Positions 8,751 to 17,154 are shown, numbered from the stretch's first letter. The stretch is DNA of 64,000 nucleotides from Candidatus Poribacteria bacterium (GCA_028818695.1 JAPPNK010000018.1:62001-126000); one strand, 5' to 3'. Program-made: numbers and translations. Notes: a model not told the origin generated them from the letters alone.

Positions 8751-10147
8751 CGCGGCGCGCCTTTTCGGTCAAAAATTGCCATCTGCGTCGGCGGACCGAG
8801 TTCGGCGTCCGGTTCGCCGACAGGGCGCGTGTGGACGCTGTATCCGTACTGTTTGGCGGCGTTGTCGATCCATGCCTGAAATTCCGCCCGCGTCCACTCG
8901 AATCGGTGGTCGGTATGGCGCAGCTTGCCGGGCGGGAGCGTTTCAAAGCGGGCGTTGTATTCACGGTTCGGCGTTGTGACGACAAGCCGCCTCGGCTGCG
9001 CCTTTTGAAACAGCGCCATTTCCAGCGCCTTCAGCCTCGGCGGGTCGATATGCTCAATGACTTCGATGAGGGCTGCAGCGTCAAAACCCTTTAGGCGGCG
9101 GTCTTCGTAGGTGAGCGCGCTGTGGATCAGCTGAATCCGCTCGCGGCTCTGCAACTGACGATCTAGACGCAGCCTGCGATGGGCGCGTCCAAGGGCGACC
9201 GAGGAGATGTCCGCGCCGACGATCTTCACAAACTGCTTCTCTTTTCGAAGCCGCGACAGGAGCTTTCCGTCGCCGCAGCCCAGGTCGAGTACGGTTGCCG
9301 CGCCGTTCTCTTTTAAAGCCTCCTCCGCGGCTTTCAAGCGAATCTCGTTCAGCCGAACCTTCCGCTCCAAGGCGCCTTCCCGCGCGGCGCCATGCTCTTC
9401 CGTTTCAACCGCTTCGGAGGCGTCTTCGCGCATTCGCGCCAGCGCGGCGCGCACCAGCGGGCGGTGTCGGCGCAGATACCTTTCCGCGATCAGCTGCCTT
9501 TCTGGATGATTTTCAAGCCAGTCGCCGCCCCGTTTCAGCAGCTTGTCCACCTCGTCCTCGCCGACATAGTAATGCTTCTCATCGTCCAGAACCGGCATCA
9601 GCACATATAGATGCGTCAACAGCTCATGGAGCGGGCGCGTCGTTTTAAAAAGGGCGGAGACATATTTTGAATTGCCCCATTCGGCGAATTGAGGGTCGAG
9701 AGGGAGCCGCTCCGTTTCCACCTCATACCCAAGCGGTTCAAAAAGTCGGCGCAGTACCGTTTCGCCGCCTCTGCAGGGAAGGGCGGAGAGGCGAGCCTCT
9801 AGACGCATCGGCGCGTGGACGCGGTCTGGGCGCGCGTCGCATCGGGCGGACATCGCCGTTCCGAAGACGCGCGCGAGCGCGACGCTCAAAAAGGAGGACG
9901 CGGCGTACGGACGGTCGTTCACATAGTCGAACAGCGTCCAGCTGGCTCCGCGGCGTCGCCGCGCGAGCTCTACCGCATCGATCTCCAGCAGCAGCGCCGC
10001 CTCGCAGCGCGTTGCGCTCCATGTCGGATAGAACACATACGCGGTTCCAAATTTGAGCGAGAACTCCTGCGTCCTGCCGGGATGCTTATGCAGCAGATAG
10101 CTCAGGTCTTCAGCATGCGCGCCGTCGGCGGCGATAGCGAGCAGCAT
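8747..10147 (-). CDS. hen1: bacterial Hen1 RNA 3'-terminal 2'-O-methyltransferase
   Basis: 466 residues. The N-terminal half begins MLLAIAADGAHAEDL and contains YLLHKHPGR, typical of bacterial Hen1, where this region activates the Pnkp ligase. The C-terminal half is a SAM-dependent methyltransferase: motif I VLDLGCGDGK at 287-295, metal-binding E362, E365 and H366 in IEVIEHID, then TTPNREYN and a histidine-rich HTDHRFEW that supplies the remaining ligand. Known Hen1 methylates the repaired 3' end so the RNA cannot be cut again at that site. The start lies 8 bp after the upstream gene, and the 3' end overlaps pnkp (ATGA). Confidence 0.95.
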   Translation of the reverse strand: MLLAIAADGAHAEDLSYLLHKHPGRTQEFSLKFGTAYVFYPTWSATRCEAALLLEIDAVELARRRRGASWTLFDYVNDRPYAASSFLSVALARVFGTAMSARCDARPDRVHAPMRLEARLSALPCRGGETVLRRLFEPLGYEVETERLPLDPQFAEWGNSKYVSALFKTTRPLHELLTHLYVLMPVLDDEKHYYVGEDEVDKLLKRGGDWLENHPERQLIAERYLRRHRPLVRAALARMREDASEAVETEEHGAAREGALERKVRLNEIRLKAAEEALKENGAATVLDLGCGDGKLLSRLRKEKQFVKIVGADISSVALGRAHRRLRLDRQLQSRERIQLIHSALTYEDRRLKGFDAAALIEVIEHIDPPRLKALEMALFQKAQPRRLVVTTPNREYNARFETLPPGKLRHTDHRFEWTRAEFQAWIDNAAKQYGYSVHTRPVGEPDAELGPPTQMAIFDRKGAPR

Positions 10148-10155
10148 CGGGCGGC

Positions 10156-11910
10156 TTAACGTTCGCCGCTTGAATCGGCGCCTCGTTCAAAATACCGCTT
10201 GACGGCGTTTTTATGCTTCGGCAGCAGCTGATGTTTATGCGAGGAGCCGCCTCCCGCTTTGGCGCCGCTCAAGACATCGACGCTTCTCTCCGGCCCGTCA
10301 TCGTTCACCATCGGGGCGGCGGAGCTGATCTGGAGCGTTTCGCCGCTATCCAGCGAAGCGATCTTGGAGAGAGGAAGCGTCTCGGCGTTGAACTCTGCGT
10401 TCTCTTTGGAGGCAGGGTCTTTCCATGTCAACGGAGCGGCGCCCGGCCCTCGGCTGATTCCATATTTCCCTAAACCCTGACCCTGCCTTCCCGCCATGAG
10501 CGCTCCGATGGAGCTGTTGTTTCCGCTTCCTCGGCATTCGCTCAAAAACTTCGCTAGCCCTTCACTGTTGCATTGACCCAGTTGCTCACATTTTTGGAGC
10601 GCGTCCATCGGTATGAGACCCGCCTCGTTCAGCTTTGCCAGGCGGTCGGACAGGCTGCCTTTGGCTTCGCGCAGCGCTTCGGCGAGCTTTGCCAGCTGCT
10701 CTGGAGAAAGCGACTTGGCGCCGTTTTGCGAGAGCGCCTTGCGGAGAGCGTTCGCCAGAGCTTCCTGCTGCTCCTTACTGAGACCGTTCGATTGCGCCGC
10801 GTTTTCGTTCATGATGTTTTTCAGGGCGTTCGCGAGGGATGGGTTGTTGAGCGCGTTTTGCAGAGCCTTGCTCAAGGATTTCGCAAGCGCCGGATTGTTG
10901 AGAGAGTTTTCCAGACCTTTGCTCAATGCGTCCGCCAGCGCCTGATTGTCGCCGGCGCCTTTCATAGCCTTGCTTAAGGCGTCCGCGAGGGACGGATCGT
11001 TGAGCGCGTTTTCCAAAGCCTTGCTCAGGGCGCTCGCGAGCGCTGGATTGTTGAGCGCGTCTTCTAGATTCTTGCTCAGGGCGTTCGCCAGCTGTTCGTT
11101 CTCTACCGCCGCTTTGCCGATCATCTCGGACAGCGCCGACATCGACTCCGCAAGCAGCGATTCGTCCATCATGCCGCTCTCATGGAGAAGCGATTCGGCG
11201 AGCGACTCGGCGTTGGCGAGGTCTTCTGTCTGCGTCAGCGCCTCTTCGGCGGCTTCTTCGGCGGTCTGTTTCAGCTCTTTTTCGACATGGTCAAGCGCTT
11301 CCCAGGTTTTGGCGGGGTCTTCGCCGGTCGCTTCCTCTTCGAGGCGGCCCAGCTCTTCCTCCAGCTCCTCCACCTTTTCGATCTCAATCTTCTCCTCTTT
11401 TAGGGCGTCAATGCCTTTGGAGAGCTGGTCGGTCTCGGCGCTGATGTCGAGCGGACGGGCGCGCGTCGCGTCCACATACCGCTGCGGGATGATCAGGCTT
11501 GCGAGAACAAACAGCGCGGCGCCGAGCAGACGCAGCGACGCTTTACCGCTGCGCCACTGAAGTTTGGTAGGCTGCGCCTTCGGCATTTGATTCGCCCAGG
11601 CGCCTAAATCGACGCTCTCTTCAGCCATGAGAAGCCCGCCCATTTTGCTGCGCCGGTCGATCGCTGCGCGGAAGGCGCTCTTGCTTGGGAGCTGGCGGCG
11701 CGCCCAGTATCCTGCGACAAGGACGGCGGCAACAAGTCCAGCGATCCCCCACCAGAGCGACGGACGCGGCTGACCAAACGCCGCGCGCAGCAGAATAACC
11801 GCCGTTCCCCATAGCAATCCCCATACGGCGGCGAGCAACGCCGCGCGTTTCAAAAAAAGCAGCAGGGCTGTTTTGCGTCTCAGTTTGTCGATGGAGGCTC
11901 GGCGTTTCAT
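10156..11910 (-). CDS. polytopic membrane protein with coiled coil and 17-residue repeats
   Basis: 584 residues and first gene of the Pnkp/Hen1/MoxR series. There are two adjacent membrane helices (about 18-42 and 51-70) and a third (127-142), then a Glu-rich coiled coil (about 160-265). Five tandem 17-residue repeats (277-361) follow the pattern ALSKxLxNALNNPxLAx. A Lys/Ala/Leu-rich helical stretch and a Gly/Ser-rich tail ending with a basic segment complete the protein. The layout recalls DUF4175-like proteins of moxR loci, but I do not assign a family. It may be a membrane scaffold. A ribosome site (GAGAGGA) precedes the ATG, and a promoter is seen at 11952-11980. Confidence 0.85.
   Translation of the reverse strand: MKRRASIDKLRRKTALLLFLKRAALLAAVWGLLWGTAVILLRAAFGQPRPSLWWGIAGLVAAVLVAGYWARRQLPSKSAFRAAIDRRSKMGGLLMAEESVDLGAWANQMPKAQPTKLQWRSGKASLRLLGAALFVLASLIIPQRYVDATRARPLDISAETDQLSKGIDALKEEKIEIEKVEELEEELGRLEEEATGEDPAKTWEALDHVEKELKQTAEEAAEEALTQTEDLANAESLAESLLHESGMMDESLLAESMSALSEMIGKAAVENEQLANALSKNLEDALNNPALASALSKALENALNDPSLADALSKAMKGAGDNQALADALSKGLENSLNNPALAKSLSKALQNALNNPSLANALKNIMNENAAQSNGLSKEQQEALANALRKALSQNGAKSLSPEQLAKLAEALREAKGSLSDRLAKLNEAGLIPMDALQKCEQLGQCNSEGLAKFLSECRGSGNNSSIGALMAGRQGQGLGKYGISRGPGAAPLTWKDPASKENAEFNAETLPLSKIASLDSGETLQISSAAPMVNDDGPERSVDVLSGAKAGGGSSHKHQLLPKHKNAVKRYFERGADSSGER
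10828..11082 (-). repeat. five in-frame 51-bp repeats inside the membrane coiled-coil gene
   Basis: Five consecutive 51-bp units encode 17-residue repeats (ALSKNLEDALNNPALAS and variants) at protein residues 277-361. The units differ by substitutions, and the third is most divergent (AMKGAGDNQ). They are protein repeats, with no spacer structure. Confidence 0.85.
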
Positions 11911-11951
11911 TTAGGCTATCCTCTCGCGGCTTATAGGTACGGCACAGGTTA

Positions 11952-11980
11952 AGTTTACCGTACAGAATCGGGCGGCGCAA
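11952..11980 (-). promoter_or_regulatory. predicted promoter for the Pnkp/Hen1/MoxR series
   Basis: On the minus strand TTGCGC (11980-11975), a 17-bp spacer and TAAACT (11957-11952) lie about 40 bp before the ATG at 11910. The same -10 hexamer appears before several other genes here. Confidence 0.5.
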
Positions 11981-12300
11981 ACAGGTTTTGCCAAAAAAAG
12001 CCTGTCAAGCCGTCATCTTGCGCAGGCGGAGGATTGAAATCCAGAAACCTGTCAAATTTGTCGGCGATTGCATTCACGCATGATCGATAAAAGAGCCGCA
12101 GACGCAAAAATTTCATGGGCGGGTCATTTCTTGCGACTCGGGCTGTTTCGAGTTGACAACGCTTCCAACTTGATACTAAACTGGGTCAAGAAAGCGTTCA
12201 TGGGTTTAAGGGCGCCAAAAACGCTTTCAAAACAGAGGACGCAACTCAGATTTGTATCTTCCTCCGAGGCGGACGAATAAACGCGGTTAGGAGAAATCAA
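11981..12300. other. intergenic region between divergent genes
   Basis: About 320 bp without a convincing gene. It carries the plus-strand promoter at 12153 and a leader of about 110 bp before 12301. A 70-codon frame at 12068-12280 has no ribosome site and overlaps the promoter, so I do not call it. Confidence 0.6.
12153..12182 (+). promoter_or_regulatory. predicted promoter for the 12301 gene
   Basis: TTGACA (12153-12158), 18-bp spacer, TAAACT (12177-12182). The flanking sequence GAGTTGACAACGCT is repeated at 47728-47741 before the secreted-protein gene and paralogue, with the same 18-bp spacing to TATACT. Confidence 0.6.
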
Positions 12301-13773
12301 ATGCGCTGGCTTCAAAACCTCCCGCAAACCTTCCGCAGACTTTGGAACGAAAGGCGCGGCCCCGCTCTTGCGGCGGCCGCGCTCCTCGCGCTGGCGGCTG
12401 TTCTCGTTCTGGGCTGGATCATCGCCGACTCTCAAGGCGAACATGAACTGATCAAGGTCTTAAGAACCCGTTCGGAAACTGCGCAGCGCGAAGCGGACCA
12501 AAAGACCGCTGAAACCCCAACGGACGCCGCAACCCCCGCCTCAAACCCGCAGGACAAAACCATCGAAGAATGGGCAGAGATCGTCTCCAAAAGAGCGCTC
12601 ACACATGATGAATATTACGGGGAGATTGTTGACGGGTACCCCGCGACAAGCGGCACCGCTTTCAGCAAGGTGGCTGTCATCATCGACAGCGAGCAGTATT
12701 ACATCGGTCCCCAAACGGCGGAAGCTCTGATGGTCTATGTGAACCTGCATCCGTCTGTTCGCCATAAGTATGACGGTCTCAAGGCGCATTTTCAGCGCAT
12801 GCTGGACCGCGGTGTGGTGTTTCAAGATGCCAGGGACGTTACCTATTTAGGATCCGGATTGTATGACAGGATCCTAGAGGCTCGCAACTACGAGTCCGAT
12901 ACCGCCAAAACCTTTTTTGAGATGAATGGCGTTTCCGAAGGAAACTGGACGGAGCTGGAGGAGGCAATGATTGAACATACATTGAAAACCGCCCCGATCC
13001 GAAAAGAGCAGTTTCGACACCATTTCAAGACCGGCGAAGGCACCATAAATCTCGCGCTTGACCCCGACAACGAAGCGCTTCACATGACCGTGGTCAGCGG
13101 CGGGAACCGCAAGGAGTTCACAGATGAAGAGACCTACAAAATGGCGCACTACGGGATCGCGCCAAAGGGGTACCGCCTCCGATTTGTGAACAATACTTGG
13201 GACAAGGAAGAGATCCCGTTCGACCAGGTTCCGTTTTTCAGCGAGAGAAAGTATGTCAAACACCTGAGCCGAGACGGGCTGAACGATCTGCTGAAAGCGA
13301 TCCCTTCGCTGATGAGTCGGCCGGAAGCGCAAGACCTTAGCGATGCGAATTGGATGTCCATGGCGGGCAGATACGAGGCGGCTCTGGAGGAGCTGGCGTC
13401 GCGCGGGTATGTGCCGGAGCCGTTTGCGAATCGTCAGCCGTCGGCGCCTTCTCCATCAGGCGTCGTCCGCTCTGCCGACCCGCCTGGCGCGCCGGCTGCG
13501 CCGGGCCCGCCTGTTGAACAGCGCGAGCCGACAGCGCCGCCGGTAGAGGCGCGGGACGAAGCGGCTCTGGAGAAAGAGGCGCAGAAGCGGCGCGTCGCCG
13601 AGGCGTTTCTGAACGCGCTGGAGAAAGAGGCGGAGAAGGCGAAGATCACGCCGGAAGACAGGGAGCTGATTGCCCGGCGGCTTCGGGAGCTGCGGTTGCT
13701 GCGGAATCCGGACCTGTTGAAACCGCCGTCTCCGCCCTCGTCGGAGGATGACTCGGAAGACGACGAGTCCTGA
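12301..13773 (+). CDS. membrane-anchored protein of unknown family, paralogue of the 48659 gene
   Basis: 490 residues. AGGAG precedes the ATG. One membrane helix (about 22-42) is followed by a Thr/Pro/Ala linker, a soluble domain (about 85-385), a Pro/Ala-rich linker and a charged C-terminal helix ending in an acidic tail. Shared with the paralogue at 48659 are YYIGPQTAEA versus YIGPQTAEA, KTGEGT, HYGIAPKGYRLRFV versus HGVAPKGFRLRFV, EIPFDQVPFF versus EIPFDRVPFF, and a C-terminal VAEAFLNALEKEAEKAKI helix. No known domain recognised. I infer an inner-membrane anchor with a periplasmic domain. Confidence 0.88.
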   Translation: MRWLQNLPQTFRRLWNERRGPALAAAALLALAAVLVLGWIIADSQGEHELIKVLRTRSETAQREADQKTAETPTDAATPASNPQDKTIEEWAEIVSKRALTHDEYYGEIVDGYPATSGTAFSKVAVIIDSEQYYIGPQTAEALMVYVNLHPSVRHKYDGLKAHFQRMLDRGVVFQDARDVTYLGSGLYDRILEARNYESDTAKTFFEMNGVSEGNWTELEEAMIEHTLKTAPIRKEQFRHHFKTGEGTINLALDPDNEALHMTVVSGGNRKEFTDEETYKMAHYGIAPKGYRLRFVNNTWDKEEIPFDQVPFFSERKYVKHLSRDGLNDLLKAIPSLMSRPEAQDLSDANWMSMAGRYEAALEELASRGYVPEPFANRQPSAPSPSGVVRSADPPGAPAAPGPPVEQREPTAPPVEARDEAALEKEAQKRRVAEAFLNALEKEAEKAKITPEDRELIARRLRELRLLRNPDLLKPPSPPSSEDDSEDDES

Positions 13774-13889
13774 TTCAACCGAACCTCATGCCGATAGCGC
13801 GCATGGCGTCTGTCATGCGCGCTTCGTCTTTCGTCCGAACGGAGAACGGAAACGGCGGACGGGAAAGTTAAAGGAGAAGTACGCGCCCG

Positions 13890-14321
13890 CTATTCGCCGA
13901 CCAGCTGCACCTGCAAGGCGCGTTCGCGCGGCCCGTCCAGCTCGGCGAAGATAACGCTCTGAAATTGACCTAGGACCAGCTCCCCGCGCGCCACCTGAAT
14001 GCAGAGCGCGCCGGTTCCTAAAATCAACCCTCTGAGATGAGACGCGGCGTTCTTGCGTTCGCAGTCGGAGAAGTCGACCGAGTTGTGCTGGAACCAGTCG
14101 TTGTCGTCCACCAGCCGTTTCAGCATGCGCTTGATGTCGTCCAAAAGAGCGCTCTGAAACTCGTTGAGAAGCAGGCTTGTCGTCGTGTGAAGCGAGGCGA
14201 GGTTGATAAACCCGTTCTTGATTTTGGATTTGCGCAGGATCTCCAGAACCTTCCCTGTGATGTCCTGCAGCTCGATTCGCTCCGTCGTTCTAATCTTGAT
14301 GTTGTCGAACGAAATATTCAT
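13890..14321 (-). CDS. YjbQ/UPF0047 family protein
   Basis: 143 residues, the usual length. Family hallmarks: NGFINLASLHTTTSLLLNE near residues 37-56 and the histidine-rich LGTGALCIQVARGELVLGQFQ followed by EL.GPR near the C-terminus. Members are small trimeric proteins; some have weak thiamine-phosphate-synthase activity, and the physiological role is uncertain. The gene stands downstream of the mqnC pair on the same strand after a 47-bp gap, so it may share their transcript. Confidence 0.92.
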   Translation of the reverse strand: MNISFDNIKIRTTERIELQDITGKVLEILRKSKIKNGFINLASLHTTTSLLLNEFQSALLDDIKRMLKRLVDDNDWFQHNSVDFSDCERKNAASHLRGLILGTGALCIQVARGELVLGQFQSVIFAELDGPRERALQVQLVGE

Positions 14322-14368
14322 CGGCGTCCTTCAGTTGCGCGCATTGTTCATAGTATGCCACAAGGCTT

Positions 14369-15139
14369 TCAGATAGGCAAGCCCGCGCGCAGCGTCAAAT
14401 AGTAAGCGGTAAATTCCCCCATGACCGCAAAGACAAACGCGAGATACAGAAAGCCTGTCGCCGACTGCGTCGAGTCTTCGCGCAGGAAGAACCAAGCGAG
14501 CCAAGCGCATGCGCCGACCGCCGCCGCTCCGAACAGGATTCGCGCCAGCATAAAGACGCCGCGCGGATCCGCCAGCGAGGCGTATTCCCACCGCCCCCAT
14601 AACGAGTAAAGAATCCATGCGGCTGTTCCCGCCCAGGCGGCAAGCAGGCAGCGTTGAAGGCGCATCAGATAGCGGGTCGGCATTTCAGGCGTTGTGAGGT
14701 ACCAGTGTCCAAACAGCATGGCGGTCATGGAGAAGCCGACCAGCCCCGCCGACAGCCCGAAGCGGACGGCGAGCGCCTGCGCATTCAAGTCGGGCAAGTC
14801 GGGCGAAAGAGCCGCGTGGACGCGCGACGCAAGCGCGATTAAAAAAAACGCCCCCGCCGGTATGGACGCCCACGCTAGAATCGGCGTGAGCGCAGCCAAG
14901 CGCGTCCATGAGAGAACGGCGCCGAGAAAAACAAGCGCTGAAAAAATCGTTCCGGCGGCGGAGAACGCGCCGAAGGGCGTTTGCGGACCTAACCAGATGA
15001 GCGTTCCGACCGCGGCGGCGTAGACGGCGGCGGCGAGCCTGTAGAATCCGCGGCCGATCTGACGGGGCGGGGCAAACAGAAGCGACGCAAATCCGCCGAC
15101 CGCCATCTGCGCGCACACTGCATAAAAAGAGACGGTCAT
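14369..15139 (-). CDS. polytopic membrane protein, partner of mqnC
   Basis: 256 residues with about seven or eight hydrophobic helices and a possible ligand motif FGHWYLTTPEMP near the middle (about 143-154), plus MGEFTAYYL near the C-terminus. I do not recognise the family. It begins 9 bp after mqnC ends, so it is almost surely co-transcribed. A redox or quinone-linked membrane role would fit that neighbour and the buried histidine, but this is inference only. Confidence 0.8.
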   Translation of the reverse strand: MTVSFYAVCAQMAVGGFASLLFAPPRQIGRGFYRLAAAVYAAAVGTLIWLGPQTPFGAFSAAGTIFSALVFLGAVLSWTRLAALTPILAWASIPAGAFFLIALASRVHAALSPDLPDLNAQALAVRFGLSAGLVGFSMTAMLFGHWYLTTPEMPTRYLMRLQRCLLAAWAGTAAWILYSLWGRWEYASLADPRGVFMLARILFGAAAVGACAWLAWFFLREDSTQSATGFLYLAFVFAVMGEFTAYYLTLRAGLPI

Positions 15140-15148
15140 CGGCGCGTT

Positions 15149-16279
15149 TCAAGCATTCACGAGCGGCAGGTCAAGCGGGGCGCGTTTCGGCTTCGGCAGC
15201 AGATCGGGGTCGCCCATGTCTTCATAGTAAGCGTTGCGCAGGCGCGGCGTGTAGCCGGCGTTGCGGATGAGGCGGCATATTTCGGGCGCGTCCATCGTGA
15301 AGGCGGTCCCGGCGGCGCTGACGACGTTCTCCTCCATCATCGTCTGCCCAAAGTCATTCACGCCGAAGTCGAGCGATATTTGCGCGATTTTCGGTCCCTG
15401 CGTGACCCATGACGCCTGTAGGTTGTCGATGTTGTCCAGCATGAGGCGGCACAGCGCCATCATCTTCAGATGCTCAAATCCGCTGGAGCGCTTTGCGATC
15501 GGCAGATCGGTGCCGTCCGGTTGAAAGCTCCACGCGGCAAAGGCGGTGAACCCGCCCGTTTCATCCTGCAGCTCGCGGACTCGTATGAGGTGTTTCATGC
15601 GATGTTCAATCGTCTCCACATGTCCGTACATCATCGTCGCTGTTGAGCGCATGCCGAGTTCGTGAGCTGTGCGCATGACGTCAAGCCACTGCTGCGTCGT
15701 GTCTTTATACGGGGCGATGATCTGTCGCGCCTCGTCGTCCAATATTTCCCCGCCGGCGCCGGGGACGGTGCGCATCCCGGACGCTTGCAGCCGTTGAAGC
15801 GTCTCTCGGATTGTCAGCTTGGATATTTTGGCGATATACATGACCTCCGCGACGGAGAGGCCGTGTATATGGACGGTCGGGAATTTGTCGCGTATGGCGC
15901 CGAAAAGACGCTCAAAGTAGTCGATGCGCAGTTTTGGATTGAGTCCGCCCTGTATGAGTATTTCATATCCGCCCGCTTCGACCAGCTCTTCGATTTTTTG
16001 AAAAATCTCTTCGTCGGGGAGAGTGTATCCTTCGGGGGAATTTGGGAGCCGGTAAAAGGCGCAGAATTTACATTGTACCCAGCAGACGTTGGTGTAGTTG
16101 ATGTTTCGGGAGGCGATGAAGGTGACGATATTGTCCGGCTTGCGCTGGAAGCGGGCGCGCTGGGCGAGGCTTCCAAGCATCGGCAGGTCGTTCGATTCCC
16201 ATAACGCAAGGGCGTCGTCTAGGTTGAGCCGTTCGTCGCGTCGCGCTTTTTCGACCGCGCGTTGAATGTTGGGGCGCAT
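15149..16279 (-). CDS. mqnC: cyclic dehypoxanthinyl futalosine synthase (radical SAM)
   Basis: 376 residues from the ATG at 16279, which has GGGAG five bases upstream; an in-frame ATG at 16297 lacks such a site. The radical SAM cluster motif is CWVQCKFC (CxxxCxxC) in NINYTNVCWVQCKFCAFYR. GAGGEILDDEAR and AWSFQPDGT favour MqnC over MqnE. The enzyme cyclises dehypoxanthine futalosine in the futalosine pathway to menaquinone. Other mqn genes are not in the window, so the pathway is scattered. Downstream is a membrane protein in the same operon. Confidence 0.93.
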   Translation of the reverse strand: MRPNIQRAVEKARRDERLNLDDALALWESNDLPMLGSLAQRARFQRKPDNIVTFIASRNINYTNVCWVQCKFCAFYRLPNSPEGYTLPDEEIFQKIEELVEAGGYEILIQGGLNPKLRIDYFERLFGAIRDKFPTVHIHGLSVAEVMYIAKISKLTIRETLQRLQASGMRTVPGAGGEILDDEARQIIAPYKDTTQQWLDVMRTAHELGMRSTATMMYGHVETIEHRMKHLIRVRELQDETGGFTAFAAWSFQPDGTDLPIAKRSSGFEHLKMMALCRLMLDNIDNLQASWVTQGPKIAQISLDFGVNDFGQTMMEENVVSAAGTAFTMDAPEICRLIRNAGYTPRLRNAYYEDMGDPDLLPKPKRAPLDLPLVNA

Positions 16280-16311
16280 CGGTTCTCCCGTCTGCATGTA
16301 GGCGCGTTTGT

Positions 16312-16341
16312 ATGATACACGGAAAAAGCGGACGGATGCAA
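16312..16341 (-). promoter_or_regulatory. predicted promoter for mqnC
   Basis: On the minus strand TTGCAT (16341-16336), an 18-bp spacer and TATCAT (16317-16312) lie 33 bp before the ATG. Confidence 0.45.
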
Positions 16342-16350
16342 GTTTGGATG

Positions 16351-16519
16351 ACTAGCCTCATGCGTAAAGTTTGGGACATTTGAGCGACTGATCGCTTTAT
16401 TTATGGAGAAAAGGCTCCGTCCACCAAAGCGTCATTCCCGCGAAAGCGGGAATCTAGAGGCGCCGCAGACGCCGCCTGCGTTCGCATGTCGATATATCCC
16501 AACTAGATGACGTAAGGTC
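16351..16519. repeat. MITE-like repeat family A, copy 1
   Basis: About 169 bp matching 43056-43222 in opposite orientation with roughly 90% identity by eye. Inside are imperfect terminal inverted repeats around AGTTGGGACAT (here AGTTTGGGACAT and ATATCCCAACT) and a perfect hairpin ATTCCCGC-GAAA-GCGGGAAT near 16434-16453. No coding frame. It fills the gap between mqnC and the transporter gene. Confidence 0.85.
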
Positions 16520-16575
16520 AGTGGATGACGGTCTGGTTGGCGAAGCCTTTGTTCGTTCAAATGCCCAACTTAGCG

Positions 16576-17154
16576 TCACATCCGATGGCGCGGCTCCGAG
16601 ATTCGCCATGAGAAGTAAACGCTCAAGAAAAAAAGCGCGCCGCATGCGGCAAACGCGATCTCATACGCCGACTTTTCATCTGTCAGCGTCTGCAAGCCCA
16701 TTGCCGCCGACCCGACGATCACCGGAAAGGGAAGCGTCGCCGCCGGCGCTAAACCAAGCATTCCTACATATAACGTCTGCCGTTCGGGCGGGGCGATCTC
16801 CAGAATATAATTCGCCATCACCCGCGACATGACCGGCATGCATCCGATCAGCCCGTAGAGCGCCGGCAGGAAAAGCAGGCGCGTATCGTTCGACGGGAGC
16901 GCGCCGCCAATCAGAACCGCCGCGATGGGTACGCCTGTCATGGCGGCGCATAATCCGCGCAGAACGACGCGGTTGCCTTTCCAGTCGACAAGCCAGCCGA
17001 GAATGAGCGACAGCAAGCCGACGACGAGATGCTGCGCCGCCAGTGAATGTCCGAGCGTCCGTCCGAGTTCGGCTTGGAAGGCGGGGTCGGGCGACCACGT
17101 TTTTGCATACGCTGTATAAAACATGAAAAGGTGTATGGACATGGCGTGGATCAC
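16576..17154 (-). CDS. MFS transporter, C-terminal half (separated by frameshift)
   Basis: 192 residues from its first ATG, but the frame is open back to 17268 and reads KEPPGAQPLERLGLKQ directly after the A9 run that ends the N-terminal half. It holds about six membrane helices (7-12 of a major facilitator) with a cytoplasmic-loop motif LGWLVDWKGNRV near the second helix. Read together with 17267-17902 with one base fewer in the homopolymer, it gives one protein of about 440 residues. Substrate unknown. Phase variation, decay and sequencing error are all possible. Confidence 0.75.
   Translation of the reverse strand: MIHAMSIHLFMFYTAYAKTWSPDPAFQAELGRTLGHSLAAQHLVVGLLSLILGWLVDWKGNRVVLRGLCAAMTGVPIAAVLIGGALPSNDTRLLFLPALYGLIGCMPVMSRVMANYILEIAPPERQTLYVGMLGLAPAATLPFPVIVGSAAMGLQTLTDEKSAYEIAFAACGALFFLSVYFSWRISEPRHRM

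Noticed and set aside
10828-11082. Regular 51-bp repeats as a possible CRISPR array
   Set aside because: Units are contiguous with no unique spacers and are in frame in a long gene, encoding a 17-residue protein repeat.
12068-12280. 70-codon open frame
   Set aside because: Overlaps the predicted promoter of the 12301 gene and has no ribosome site.
15149-16279. Assignment as MqnE (aminofutalosine synthase)
   Set aside because: GAGGEILDDEAR and the QPDGT region fit MqnC better; MqnE has a different motif after the radical SAM core.
16434-16453. ATTCCCGC-GAAA-GCGGGAAT hairpin as an intrinsic terminator
   Set aside because: No T-run follows on either strand, and the same hairpin recurs inside two repeat families.
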